From positions 310,001 to 374,000 of the forward strand of contig BLSF01000006.1 of NCBI GenBank assembly GCA_012862575.1: 64,000 nucleotides of DNA, in the 5' to 3' direction. The stretch comes from Parietichytrium sp. I65-24A (lineage: Eukaryota; Sar; Bigyra; Thraustochytrida; Thraustochytriidae). The position numbers were made by a program, and so were the translations under genes. Positions 50,193 to 59,893 of the stretch are shown in pieces. The first letter of the stretch is position 1. Every line of letters starts with the position of its first letter. The notes beneath the pieces were generated by a model. That model ran no database searches, had not been told where the DNA came from, and worked only from the letters and a program-made list of their open reading frames with translations.

Positions 50193-51051
50193 GCTTCTTC
50201 GATGCTAAATACCTCTTCTGCTATTCTGCTATTCTCCTCTTCTGCTATTCTGATCTTCTTTCCGATTCCGCAAGTCCTCCACTAACTCTCCAACTCTGAG
50301 AGCAAACCAGTTCGTCCTCGCAAATGAGTTCCGCGAACCTGCCTCCTGCCTTTTTCCTCTTTCCTGTGTCACTTTGTCACTTTGTAGGCTGACTTGTGGG
50401 TTTTGGGACTGCTTTGTGTCCTCGAGGACCTCCTCCTTCTCGTCTCCGACCGCCGTGGCTACTGTTTGGTGTAGTTGGGAGATAGGACTCTCTTCCATGC
50501 TAGCGCAGCGTATCTGTGTGGGGTATGGGTGTTGGTTATGAGTTGTGGTAGATGGGATTAGCATAAAATTCCTGGAGGGGTTACGGGAACGGAATAGGCG
50601 ACCGAGTAAGGAGCGTAGTGAGTGAGGGAGTAGGAAGAGTGGGGTTGATGAGGGTTTACTTTGCACACTTGGACACTGTTGGGGAGGCTTATGGTTGGTG
50701 GTAGGAGGGGGGTATTGAGAGGAGGAAAGCGAGTGGGAAAGGAGGAGTTGCCATGTTGTCAGATGTTGTCAGCCGCGTTCATATCTCTTCTTCATTCGGC
50801 TTTCTTCGTTCATAGTTCACGATTCCTAGTGAGAAACCAGTTTAGAATGCAGACTTCATAGAATGCAGTTCAAAAAAATTCAGAATTTCAGTTCAGAATT
50901 CAGAAGACAAAAGGTTTCAGAATTCAGAAGCCTTAGTTCTGATTTGAGATGTGTTTCATCTAATCGTCCAAAGTAGTGAGCAAAGACTGCAACTGATAAT
51001 TATAATTACTCTGCATGTGAGGAAGCCAGCCCCGCAGTGCGCCTGCGGAGC

Positions 51052-51068
51052 GTACTCGCAGTCAGTAC
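51052..51068. promoter_or_regulatory. Intergenic palindromic motif copy 6 (GTACTCGCAGTCAGTAC)
   Basis: One mismatch (G for A at position 7) to the 17-base consensus. It lies 509 bases before the ATG at 51577. Confidence 0.55.
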
Positions 51069-51454
51069 AGCCGCTGGCGCAGCTCATCTTGTCGTTGGTG
51101 TCGCGAATGCTTTCGAAGCTTGCCACTCACGCTGACACAGACAGACACACAGACCTGCGATTCTCACAAGACATTGAAAAGAGACAAAGAGACAAAGAGA
51201 AGAAGCTGTGGATGTGGCGGCTAGTCTCACAGTATCGAGCATATTTGTCCGTTCAGATTATGCGGCCCGGCCCAGGCCATGGGCACGTTGAACAAGTTGA
51301 TAGCCTAGACTGAGTAGTATAACGCATTCGTGGCCGAGGTACAGTACTCCAGAAACCGTGGCACGATATGCACGATGCCAGCCAGTGTGCTGCCGTAGAG
51401 TGTTTTGAAGGTTGCATTTTGTTTTTATGTCAGGTGGGCCACGTCTATCCTGGC

Positions 51455-51499
51455 ATCGAGCGATCGAGTGATCGAGTGATCGAGTGTTCGAGTGATCGA
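51455..51499. repeat. 8-base tandem repeat ATCGAGTG, about 5.6 copies
   Basis: Units differ at one position each. It lies 78-122 bases before the ATG of the membrane-protein gene, in the probable 5' UTR. Confidence 0.9.
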
Positions 51500-51576
51500 A
51501 CTTGAGCACGGGAGGGGAAAGGTGCCGCTTGGCCGCTGCTGCCCTGCCAATGGGTGCATGAAAGACAAGGGTTGCG

Positions 51577-52533
51577 ATGGCTGCTGCAGACGTGGCCGAT
51601 GGCACGGCAACTCCGGACACTCCAGACACAGCTGCCTCCCCTCAATCGGTTGGCGTCAAAAGTGGGGTGGAGAGCGCAGCTGGCAATGAGGCCATGAAGA
51701 CGAGGGTGTGGGTCGTGCAACCAGCAATGACGGGGTTCACTGTGGATCGGCACGAGAGCGTCCTGCGCAAGTTGCTTGGCAGAGAGATTGTGACCAAGAT
51801 GAACCGATCTTGGATGTTTAGAAGTCTGGCGTGGGTGCTTATCGTTCACCACGTCAATTTGTTTGCGATTGCTGTGCTTTTGGTGGACTTCAGCGTGGAC
51901 GCGGTGGAGATCCCTCTTTCGCTGAAAATTTTGACCATGTTTTTATCCATGAGTATACAATTCTTTTACGGCATAGGTCTGTGCAATTGGCCATTGTTTT
52001 GCATGGTGGCCAAGGACTTTTACGCGCTTTCTATAAACATATGCTTGCTGACTCTCGTCATAACATTTTGGATCATGTTTGATGCTTCGAAGGCTATCGA
52101 CATCATCCCGCTAGTGAACTTCGTCATGTGCTGCGTTTTTCTCGACAGTATGCCACGCTTGAACTCTACTGTGTTGTATGTAGTGCTTCCAACCTTCACG
52201 ATCGCACCTTCACTTCTCCTGTACTTTGTCCTGCAGCGCGAGGATGAACTAAATCCGATCTACAAGGTCGATATTATTCACGGCGTCATCCCTTCCGTGT
52301 TCGAGACCACCTTATTCGCGATCCGCATTGTTCTCGTTCTGACCCTCAAGACCACCATCTTTGCCCTCGGAAATCAAGGGCAATTTATTGTCATCAAATC
52401 ACCGGTTCTGTACGTTCGCCGCTCGTGGACGCCTCTACACCTCGCCCAGCAGAGGGGCCATCGCAGCAATTATTCTGTTGCGCCAAGTCCCGACCCAATT
52501 CCAGCCCCACATCATCAAGCCACTGCGCCTTAA
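51577..52533 (+). CDS. Unknown polytopic membrane protein, 318 aa
   Basis: One exon from the ATG at 51577. A Thr/Pro/Ala-rich cytosolic N-terminus of about 45 residues is followed by about six hydrophobic segments: WVLIVHHVNLFAIAVLLVDF, ILTMFLSMSIQFFYGIGL, INICLLTLVITFWIMF, LVNFVMCCVFLD, YVVLPTFTIAPSLLLYFVL and ETTLFAIRIVLVLTLKTTIF. A Pro/His-rich tail of about 45 residues ends it. No charged residues or motifs typical of a transporter, channel or receptor family stand out, and I name no family. Two AATAAA words lie 22-32 bases after the stop, so the 3' UTR may be very short. It is convergent with the Fanzor fragment. Confidence 0.72.
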   Translation: MAAADVADGTATPDTPDTAASPQSVGVKSGVESAAGNEAMKTRVWVVQPAMTGFTVDRHESVLRKLLGREIVTKMNRSWMFRSLAWVLIVHHVNLFAIAVLLVDFSVDAVEIPLSLKILTMFLSMSIQFFYGIGLCNWPLFCMVAKDFYALSINICLLTLVITFWIMFDASKAIDIIPLVNFVMCCVFLDSMPRLNSTVLYVVLPTFTIAPSLLLYFVLQREDELNPIYKVDIIHGVIPSVFETTLFAIRIVLVLTLKTTIFALGNQGQFIVIKSPVLYVRRSWTPLHLAQQRGHRSNYSVAPSPDPIPAPHHQATAP

Positions 52534-52868
52534 AACCGGAATCCGACAACATGTAAATAAATAAAAAAGCATGAACACTAATCTTTACATCACCTTCCTT
52601 GCTCGGCTTGAAAACAAAACTATTCGGGCTCTGGCCAAACACGCGTCCGGCCATCCATCACATCCATCTCCCATCCACGACTCATCTTAGTTGACATTAT
52701 CTGAGAAGCCTTACTAGTAGATGACGTCATGGTCCTATGATCGTAGGAAATTGTCCACGCACAGGACCCGGCGCAAGAGCTCCCAGCTGCGACTCACAAG
52801 GATGTCAACGAATCTGCAGAACAGTCTCGTCGAATATGGACCTTGGTAGTCCTGACTCCGAGAGGTGG
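52534..52868. other. Intergenic spacer, 3' flank of the Fanzor fragment
   Basis: It holds the AATAAA pair at 52556-52565 and an imperfect palindrome CCTATGATCGTAGG at 52733-52746. In Fanzor loci the guide RNA is encoded at and beyond the ORF 3' end, so 52700-52868 is where it would be sought. Nothing in the sequence alone proves one. Confidence 0.4.
52556..52565 (+). terminator. Overlapping AATAAA polyadenylation signals
   Basis: AATAAATAAA starts 22 bases beyond the stop of the polytopic membrane-protein gene. Confidence 0.5.
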
Positions 52869-53230
52869 TTAAGCGACGTTAGTTCCGTCCAAGATGTGGC
52901 GAAGACGGGCTGGGCGCTGGAGGTGCGTTGGTCGGTCAAGGCCTAGAACTTGTTGTGTGTAGAACACGTCGAAAATTTGGATCGTAGCCGATTCATCGCG
53001 ATTCCACGTCCTCCGGCACGTTGGGCACGTCCGGAGGCCATGGACTTGCGATCCTCGGTGGCGCACTGGCCTGAGATCACAGGGAGGGCTCTTGCAGCAG
53101 CACGATCTCTTGGAGGTGTAGAACTCGTCAACAAGAGTGATGTTATAGCCGCGTTTGACGCCATGGCGCCTAATTCTGCGCATTGGGCCGCCAGGGGACA
53201 AGCCGCGAAAACCCGTGGTTTTGCCGCAAT
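52869..53230 (-). CDS. Fanzor (eukaryotic TnpB-like OMEGA nuclease), C-terminal part, cut by assembly gap
   Basis: The minus frame runs from the gap edge (first full codon at 53228) to the TAA at 52869, about 119 residues. It reads CGKTTGFRGLSPGGPMRRIR, then VDEFYTSKRSCCCK, then VHGLRTCPTCRRTWNRDESA followed by TIQIFDVFY and GLDRPTHLQR. The VDEFxTSK block, the CPxC zinc knuckle and the NRDxxAxxxI block are the end of the RuvC-like nuclease of Fanzor1 proteins, with the last catalytic Asp in NRD. Fanzors are RNA-guided DNA endonucleases linked to eukaryotic transposons. After TSK the cysteine spacing is unusual (RSCCC where family members have xCxxC), so zinc binding may be altered. The N-terminal part and earlier RuvC residues lie in or beyond the gap. 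Intactness cannot be judged. Confidence 0.82.
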
Positions 53231-54071
53231 NNNNNNNNNNNNNNNNNNNNNNNNNNNNNNNNNNNNNNNNNNNNNNNNNNNNNNNNNNNNNNNNNNNNNN
53301 NNNNNNNNNNNNNNNNNNNNNNNNNNNNNNNNNNNNNNNNNNNNNNNNNNNNNNNNNNNNNNNNNNNNNNNNNNNNNNNNNNNNNNNNNNNNNNNNNNNN
53401 NNNNNNNNNNNNNNNNNNNNNNNNNNNNNNNNNNNNNNNNNNNNNNNNNNNNNNNNNNNNNNNNNNNNNNNNNNNNNNNNNNNNNNNNNNNNNNNNNNNN
53501 NNNNNNNNNNNNNNNNNNNNNNNNNNNNNNNNNNNNNNNNNNNNNNNNNNNNNNNNNNNNNNNNNNNNNNNNNNNNNNNNNNNNNNNNNNNNNNNNNNNN
53601 NNNNNNNNNNNNNNNNNNNNNNNNNNNNNNNNNNNNNNNNNNNNNNNNNNNNNNNNNNNNNNNNNNNNNNNNNNNNNNNNNNNNNNNNNNNNNNNNNNNN
53701 NNNNNNNNNNNNNNNNNNNNNNNNNNNNNNNNNNNNNNNNNNNNNNNNNNNNNNNNNNNNNNNNNNNNNNNNNNNNNNNNNNNNNNNNNNNNNNNNNNNN
53801 NNNNNNNNNNNNNNNNNNNNNNNNNNNNNNNNNNNNNNNNNNNNNNNNNNNNNNNNNNNNNNNNNNNNNNNNNNNNNNNNNNNNNNNNNNNNNNNNNNNN
53901 NNNNNNNNNNNNNNNNNNNNNNNNNNNNNNNNNNNNNNNNNNNNNNNNNNNNNNNNNNNNNNNNNNNNNNNNNNNNNNNNNNNNNNNNNNNNNNNNNNNN
54001 NNNNNNNNNNNNNNNNNNNNNNNNNNNNNNNNNNNNNNNNNNNNNNNNNNNNNNNNNNNNNNNNNNNNNNN
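53231..54071. other. Assembly gap (841 N)
   Basis: A run of Ns. Apparent ORFs crossing it are meaningless. It may hide most of the Fanzor ORF; the real length may differ from 841. Confidence 0.99.
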
Positions 54072-54210
54072 GTCTCTCTATAGATAAATTTGTAAGCAAA
54101 TTTTCACTCCGCCATAAACTTGCAAAGTTGTCCACACAAGCGCGCTGCTCCTCGCTCGAGATTGGTTCCAGAATCGGAGGCTCAGAGCTGGACAAACCAA
54201 GCATCTCCAT
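54072..54210 (-). other. Possible 5' coding end facing the gap (minus strand)
   Basis: A minus frame opens at the ATG at 54210 (MEMLGLSSSEPPILEPISSE) just after an in-frame stop and runs 46 residues into the gap. Its direction and position would suit an N-terminus of the Fanzor gene, giving a protein of very roughly 450 residues if the gap size holds. Opposite-strand frames are open here too. Very tentative. Confidence 0.25.
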
Positions 54211-54453
54211 GTCAACTGTTCAACTCTGGGCTGGGGGCACTCTCCGTTGTGGCATGAGCAAATTTCCTGAGGAGGAGGCTATACAGAACGAAAGTCACTT
54301 CGAGGTACCCCTGGAAAATCCCGAACACAAAGCAGTCCTTGCTTGCTTCCTGATAAGCTTTATTCCCTGCACTCGGCACATCCTTATCGGCCAAGTCGGG
54401 CTCGTATCATACCTCAACTCTAGCATCCACCTCGATCGAGCCGACTTCGGCCT

Positions 54454-54795
54454 TTGGACAGTTCCAGACTTGCGACCCTCTCAGAAGACTTCGTCACCTT
54501 CGTGACAGACGCCCCGGAAAATGCCGCCGACAATCTTCATCGTTGCTTCAAGTCCCGTGCGTCAATCGCTAGATACCTACTTGCCCTTGTCCACAACGAA
54601 CCTCGCTCAGAGATCCAAAACCTCAAAACACTTGCAGACGACAAGCAGAAGGACTTTTTCAAGCGCGCCATCGGGATCCAAGGAACCTGTTCTGGTTGCG
54701 GGCGGCCCGCCCGCTTACGTTTCATTGTAGTCACATGTAGTCACTACCGGTTCTTGCATTGCAAGATCGAACCGACCAGTTCTTGTAATATCTGA
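54454..54795 (+). other. Unassigned coding-like fragment
   Basis: A plus frame of about 113 residues (PENAADNLHRCFKSRASIAR, then YLLALVHNEPRSEIQNLK) with C-ending codons like the highly expressed genes here, but starting at TTG and lacking a proper ATG. An overlapping plus frame open from the gap (to 54505) may be its upstream part or an exon. No family recognised. It could be a gene end, a transposon-borne ORF or chance. Confidence 0.35.
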
Positions 54796-55307
54796 AGAAA
54801 AATATGCTTATGTCAAGGTACCGATCTTACAGAAATTCCGTGTTAATCTGACGCGGACTTCAACATTCACGTTCCTACTGTTAGAGTAACCTCTGTCAAG
54901 TCCTTAATGTCCTTACCTAACCTGCGGAAAGGAAGGAATGGGATGAATGGGATGGGCCTAAAGTGTAGTAGACGAAAAGACGTTGGCAACATTGACAACA
55001 TTGGCAACACAAGTTCTGAGTCAACTGAGCTCAGATCTGAGTCCAAGTCGACCACCTTCAAGTTGGCGGCGAAGAGTCAACTGCGTCGAACGTATCGAAC
55101 TATCGAACGTATCGAACGTATCTAACGTGTCGAACGTGTCGGTTGTTCAAGGGGCGGCAGGCACTTCAGTCGTCTGGAGGTCGCAGGTAAAGTGCGGAGC
55201 TCGGTACTGGTTTGGCGGCGCTTGGCTGCTTCATTCTGTGTAGTGTGTAGAGAATAGTGTGTGGTGTGTTGCGCGGGCAGGGCGGTGGATACTCGCGAGC
55301 GGCGAAG
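54796..55307. other. Intergenic spacer with 9-base tandem repeat
   Basis: Upstream of the WDR34 gene. It contains short GACAACATTGGCAACA repetition (about 54985-55010) and the repeat at 55086-55141. No gene is supported. Confidence 0.5.
55086..55141. repeat. 9-base tandem repeat TCGAACGTA, about 6 copies
   Basis: Units vary by single changes, and one is 8 bases long. It lies about 170-220 bases before the WDR34 ATG. Confidence 0.9.
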
Positions 55308-57137
55308 ATGAGCGTTGCGATTAGGTTCAGAGATGCGGACGGTGGCACTGTGGAGGTTCCCAGTACGTGGCGCGAAGACGCAGCGGAGAATGAGAGAGAT
55401 ATCGCGGTTCAAACAGATGAAATGGAGGTGAGGAGCAGAGGATGCCAGTCGAAGAAGATGGTAGAAGCAGCCGCACAGGCGGAGGGGCCACAGATGGACG
55501 ACGAATATGCAAGGGAAGGGGAAGGGGAAGGGAACGAAGGCAAGGAAGCAGCTCTAGGAGACGATGACCTGAGCTCTGCGAGGTCAACGGAAAGCGGCGC
55601 GTGGAAATTCGACGACAAGAATCTCGCCTCATTCGTGGAGAATGTGGGGCCAATGATGCTTGCCGAACTTGCCAAAGCAGACAACACTCGAGCTTTCTTT
55701 GATCTGCACCACGAAGAGACCGAGGAAGGCGGTGGGGATGAGTGGTCTTTCTTGCACGAAATCGAGCGGCCACCAGGCAGCATTGAAGAGCAGGACGACT
55801 TGTACTGCACTGAAGTATGCTGGAACGCAACAGGGAGCCAGATTATCGTAGGTTACGGAAGATTTGACAATTTTGGCTGGTGCAGCCATCGCGGTTCCGT
55901 TTGCGTGTGGAATATATTTGCTCGTGCTTTTCGCGCGCCTGAACTTGACTCGCACTGCCCCCCAGACTTCCGTCTGGAGGCGCCCAGCGGTGTGACAAGC
56001 ATTGCCGCACATCCGAGCCGCCCAGCTGTCATTGCCGCGGGCACCTTCAATGGCGAAATTCTGCTCTACGATACTACAAAACTCGATTCAGGCGAAGACC
56101 CTCTGCAAGCGTCCACGTACATTGAGGATTACTGCCACAAAGAGCCCGTTTTGAAGCTTTGCTGGATTCCTGATCCTCGAGTGAAGGCCAAAGGTTTCAA
56201 GTCTCGCGAGAAACAAGACTCTTTCTTACTTTGCTCGGTGAGCAGTGATGGTCGAATGCTTGTGTGGGACATCGAGACTGAAATGGAGACACCACTGAAA
56301 GGCTTCAGTCTCGCAACCCAAGGCAGGGCCAGCAAAGTATTGGGAGGGACAAGTCTCGCAATTTGTCTCGCTGAGAATACTCTGGTGACCTCGTTCTTGA
56401 TTGGCTCGGAGGGCGGTAATATTGCAAGGTGTTCCGTTGCTGGGCTTTCTAGTGAATCTCACTCAGCAGAAGCATTTCGAACTGGGTTTGACAAGTGGAG
56501 CTCCCACGCCTTGGACGCACTGGCGCAAATACCTGCGAAAGACAGAGTTGTTGTGCAGCACAACGTCGAGAAATACGCGTCTGCCAATGATATTAAACAC
56601 ATTTCAGCTCGGCATTTGTTCGAATCTTGCCGCGCGGAGAACTTTTACTTTGAGTCTGCGGTGCGATTCGCCTATTCGTGCCACGATGGACCAGTGAATG
56701 GAATCGCAGCGTCGCCGTACTCGCGTCACGCTTTTCTGAGTTGCGGAAGTGATGGTCAAATCAGGCTCTACACAACTCTGGATAAAAACCCAGTCTCATC
56801 TTGGAACCCCACAAGTCCAGGCCAGTACCTAAATAATCCGTCGTGGTCGCCACATCGGCCGGCTGTATTTGCTTGCACATCAAGCCTCGGAGAGTTGCTT
56901 TTGTTCGACCTGGCAGATAACAGCAGTGCGCCTGTATTATCGATTCCGGCAAGCGGAGACAAGAAAGCATGCGGTGTGTATACACACGCATTCAATCATA
57001 AAACCAGAGGACTTGTCGTTGTTGGCGACGAGAGCGGTGCTGTGCGGGTCATCAAACTAGGCTGGGCGCTTGCAAACCGTCAATCTGTGGACAAATCTGC
57101 TCTAGATATGGCCATGTACGTGGGGAGCAAGTTTTAG
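55308..57137 (+). CDS. DYNC2I2: Cytoplasmic dynein-2 intermediate chain 2 (WDR34/DYNC2I2) homologue
   Basis: 609 residues, one exon, ATG at 55308. The N-terminal region has DIAVQTDEMEVRSRGCQSKK and EAAAQAEGP, the VQTD/CQ repeats seen in dynein-2 intermediate chains. An acidic linker and about six WD40 blades follow (e.g. LYCTEVCWNATGSQIIVGYG, VTSIAAHPSRPAVIAAGTF, LLCSVSSDGRMLVWDIETEM, VNGIAASPYSRHAFLSCGSD). Dynein-2 drives retrograde intraflagellar transport; this chain binds heavy chain and light chains asymmetrically with WDR60. Its presence means the organism builds a cilium or flagellum at some stage. Confusion with axonemal intermediate chains is possible but the N-terminal repeats favour dynein-2. 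It is convergent with the ubiquitin-like gene, 110 bases between stops. Confidence 0.86.
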   Translation: MSVAIRFRDADGGTVEVPSTWREDAAENERDIAVQTDEMEVRSRGCQSKKMVEAAAQAEGPQMDDEYAREGEGEGNEGKEAALGDDDLSSARSTESGAWKFDDKNLASFVENVGPMMLAELAKADNTRAFFDLHHEETEEGGGDEWSFLHEIERPPGSIEEQDDLYCTEVCWNATGSQIIVGYGRFDNFGWCSHRGSVCVWNIFARAFRAPELDSHCPPDFRLEAPSGVTSIAAHPSRPAVIAAGTFNGEILLYDTTKLDSGEDPLQASTYIEDYCHKEPVLKLCWIPDPRVKAKGFKSREKQDSFLLCSVSSDGRMLVWDIETEMETPLKGFSLATQGRASKVLGGTSLAICLAENTLVTSFLIGSEGGNIARCSVAGLSSESHSAEAFRTGFDKWSSHALDALAQIPAKDRVVVQHNVEKYASANDIKHISARHLFESCRAENFYFESAVRFAYSCHDGPVNGIAASPYSRHAFLSCGSDGQIRLYTTLDKNPVSSWNPTSPGQYLNNPSWSPHRPAVFACTSSLGELLLFDLADNSSAPVLSIPASGDKKACGVYTHAFNHKTRGLVVVGDESGAVRVIKLGWALANRQSVDKSALDMAMYVGSKF

Positions 57138-57247
57138 GTCTCGGAAACAAGTAATTAAGCAGGTCGAAATTATTTGCATTACACATACAAAATATTCCAA
57201 TGATCCCAGTGACAATATTTGAAAGATTCGAACGAAAAGGTTGGACA

Positions 57248-57720
57248 TTACTTCCCTTTGCTCTCTCGACACCAGCTCTCTCCGTCCATTATTACAAAAA
57301 TGTCGATTCCGTTTGCGGCGTCTTCTGTAACAATGTCACCCAGTGACAGTGGGTCAAACATGATCTTGCCATCGTACTCCAAGTCCTGGGTAGAAACAGT
57401 TGGCCAGCGTCTCAGGTCAGAATCCCAAAATCGAGTTTGGAGTGTAACCTACAACCCTCGAGCAAACAACTTACGATACTGGCCATTTCGATCTCAAATT
57501 CAGAAGCAAGAAAAGCTTTTAAGACCTCTACGGTTTGCCCCATCTGAAACACCTGCTCCGCGACGCTCGAGTCTGGGAATTCGAAGCGAACCACCACATC
57601 GACAGTTGCGCGATTTGCCACTGAGGAGGCGGACGGCTCCTTCCTCCTTGCGCACTGCGACACCTTCAGTGGGATGCCTAGCTGGTTGTTCTCGCACTCC
57701 GCTTCGTACTTGCCCTCCAT
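57248..57720 (-). CDS. Small ubiquitin-like-domain protein, two exons
   Basis: Exon 1 is 57720-57475, exon 2 is 57385-57248, and the intron is 57474-57386 (89 bases, GTAAGT...CAG, phase 0). Spliced length is 127 residues. After about 45 N-terminal residues (MEGKYEAECENNQLGIPLKV) comes a ubiquitin-like fold: TVDVVVRFEFPDSSVAEQVF, then VEVLKAFLASEFEIEMASI joined to DLEYDGKIMFDPLSLGDI and IDIFVIMDG. The L-x-Y-x-GK-x-x-x-DPLSL pattern is typical of ubiquitin-like domains. There is no terminal Gly-Gly, so it is not a conjugated modifier. Partner and role are unknown. Confidence 0.72.
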
Positions 57721-58822
57721 CGTTGCACCTTCCTTCCTCGCTACAAGCGTCCTCGGCCACACACTTTCGCGCCGTGCGACTTTGAAATGCAACCTGAAAC
57801 GTTGCGCACTTCCGAAACCTCTACCTCGAAAGCACTCTAATCTGCAGCACCACACTTTCGCCCCGCGCACCCTCCGCAAATCGCCTTCTTCGTACTTCGT
57901 ACTTCCTACTTACGCATCAAAGTCTGAATTCTGAATTCTGATTTCTGAGCTCTGAGATGCCGACCGCAGTGTGCACAGTAAGCAATCTGCCAGCCGAAGA
58001 CTTAGAGCCTGGACGAGGCTCAGCATCGCGCTACCAAATTCTCTGCGCTCGTGATTCACGCGACTCGCACTCCAACTACTCCAGCTATTCAACAATCTGA
58101 CTGTCAACTCCGTCAACTTGGACTTTCACAACTATCGCCGCAAAAATGGGCATAACGGTAAAAAACTAATAGACTACATGATCAATAGGATTAATGTGAG
58201 CAACTCTATTCCGTCTTATGACTCAGTTAGCCGCTCTATAAAGCTAAATAGGAGGGACTATTGAGGATAGGCATTCTAGTTGGCGTTATTAGTACGTGTA
58301 CGACTCCGTGGGTGTAACGTTAATTAAGAGTTCTATAGGATATTGATGCGATGAGTAATATGAATTAACTACCTTATTCCTTAGGATATTCATAGGCACG
58401 TTGACTAACGGAAGTACTATAGTTTAGACCCAATTTGCAAGCTCGAAGTCTTTGAACATTAGTTGTCGCTTGTTTCAACAAAAAGGATGAAATGCGTGAT
58501 GAGCAGCATTGTTTCTTAAAAATGAAATGAAATGATAGAAATAGAATTGAAAACATCTGATCGCCACTTGAGTCTTCCTAGCCACATTTTGTTTCTCTTC
58601 TGATCAACTTCACTGGCATCTGAAACTTCTCTGTCTCTCATTGACAGTTACATTGCCACCACCCACCAGCAATGACTCACTGTCTACATCTGTCTCCCTC
58701 AGTTTCCTCAGTGAAACGAGCACTGACCCCTGCGACCGAAACTTGCCCTCCACCAGTTTCGACCAGAACAATGAGTGGCCAAGATGCCATCACAGGTCTC
58801 ACAGGACAAGTCCTACTCTGTC

Positions 58823-58839
58823 CTACTGACTGTGAGTCT
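58823..58839. promoter_or_regulatory. Intergenic palindromic motif copy 7 (CTACTGACTGTGAGTCT)
   Basis: Three mismatches, all at the outer ends of the 17-base consensus; the core ACTGACTGTGAGT is kept. It lies 1071 bases before the ATG at 59894. Confidence 0.45.
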
Positions 58840-59168
58840 GTGGGATGCCTTCGTTTCGTACTCCAGAGAAGCGCATGCACAAAGCACCTCTTACCCGAAC
58901 CCAAAAGTGTGCACTGCTGAATAGACCAATAGTAGAGGAGACCAGTGGATTCGCTGCTGTCGACTTTAGCAGTTACAACCCACAAGCGCAGCACGGGCAG
59001 CTGACCTCGTCCGAGTTGACGCTCAGCTGTGCGGCAAGACGTCGCCACGACCGAAAGGCCTGTTCTCTTCATTCATCCATCAGCTCGCAATAGTTTCAAG
59101 CCCTATGTGAGAGAATTTGAAAGCAGCCAACAAAAGAAAATGCACTGACGTCGATCACGCCAATGTTT

Positions 59169-59185
59169 GTATTGACTGTGAGTCC
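59169..59185. promoter_or_regulatory. Intergenic palindromic motif copy 8 (GTATTGACTGTGAGTCC)
   Basis: Two mismatches to GTACTSACWGTSAGTAC, in the same orientation as copy 7, 346 bases apart and 725 bases before the ATG at 59894. Confidence 0.45.
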
Positions 59186-59893
59186 CCTCGTCCAAGAAAA
59201 CCTTGAAACTCGTTTGAGAGTCGAGAACGTGAAACTTAGATAAACTTAGTGAACTCTGGTGCGTCTTGTAGTTGTGCATTGTCCTTTCTACTCCACAAAT
59301 GTCTCCTTGAGTCGCTACTAGCTAGCTAACTTAGAACGAAATAACTTACGCCTGAGCCTCCACTCGAAACTGCGATTCAAGTTTGGTTGACATCATTCGT
59401 GACGTGCAGTTCAGTCGACGACTTGTCGCACTAACTTACTACAAAACCCTTCCGCTCACTGCGTTTCATTTCTTCAGAACAGCTCCACCTCTCAGACAGC
59501 TTTGAGGTCATATTTTGACAGTGGCGTGCAGCCAATCCAATGATGGCTAATGCCCGATATCGATACACACCTGCCTGCATGAGTCGAGAATGAGAGGTTT
59601 TGAAAGTCTGTTCTCCTCTGCACTGATCTTGATGAAGCACATATAGAAAGCGCGCGCCACATGTGAGGTTCGAGCGGAGGCGGACGACAGTGAGCAGCTT
59701 TAAATTCTGCTATAGTGGGGGTGCATGTGAGGGTGCATCGCAGACGAAAAACATTACATTAGGAAGAGATTTGGCACTCTTGAGCTGGCAAAATCCAGCC
59801 TGAGACGAAATCGGTAGCGTGGCCTGGCAGACCTCAAATCTGGCAAGACCAAGACCGCGGAGCAAGCCCGAACTCCCTCATTGCTGCAACACA

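Larger units (their letters stand above)
50193..51576. other. Divergent intergenic region with palindromic motif and tandem repeat
   Basis: Upstream space of the PA-TM-RING gene (minus) and a membrane-protein gene (plus). It holds AATTCAGAA repetition (about 50870-50930), the palindromic motif at 51052, and an 8-base tandem repeat at 51455-51499. No gene is supported. Confidence 0.55.
57721..59893. other. Divergent intergenic region with two palindromic-motif copies
   Basis: Upstream space of the ubiquitin-like gene (minus) and the secreted vWA protein (plus). The stretch 58141-58440 is clearly more A/T- and TA-rich than its surroundings and has no ORF. Palindromic motif copies lie at 58823 and 59169. 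No gene is supported. Confidence 0.5.

Noticed and set aside
52950-54505. Long frames through the N run
   Set aside because: They exist only because unknown bases contain no stops.
59819-59893. N-terminal extension of the choice-of-anchor-L protein
   Set aside because: It starts with GTG and would bury the signal peptide that begins at the ATG at 59894.
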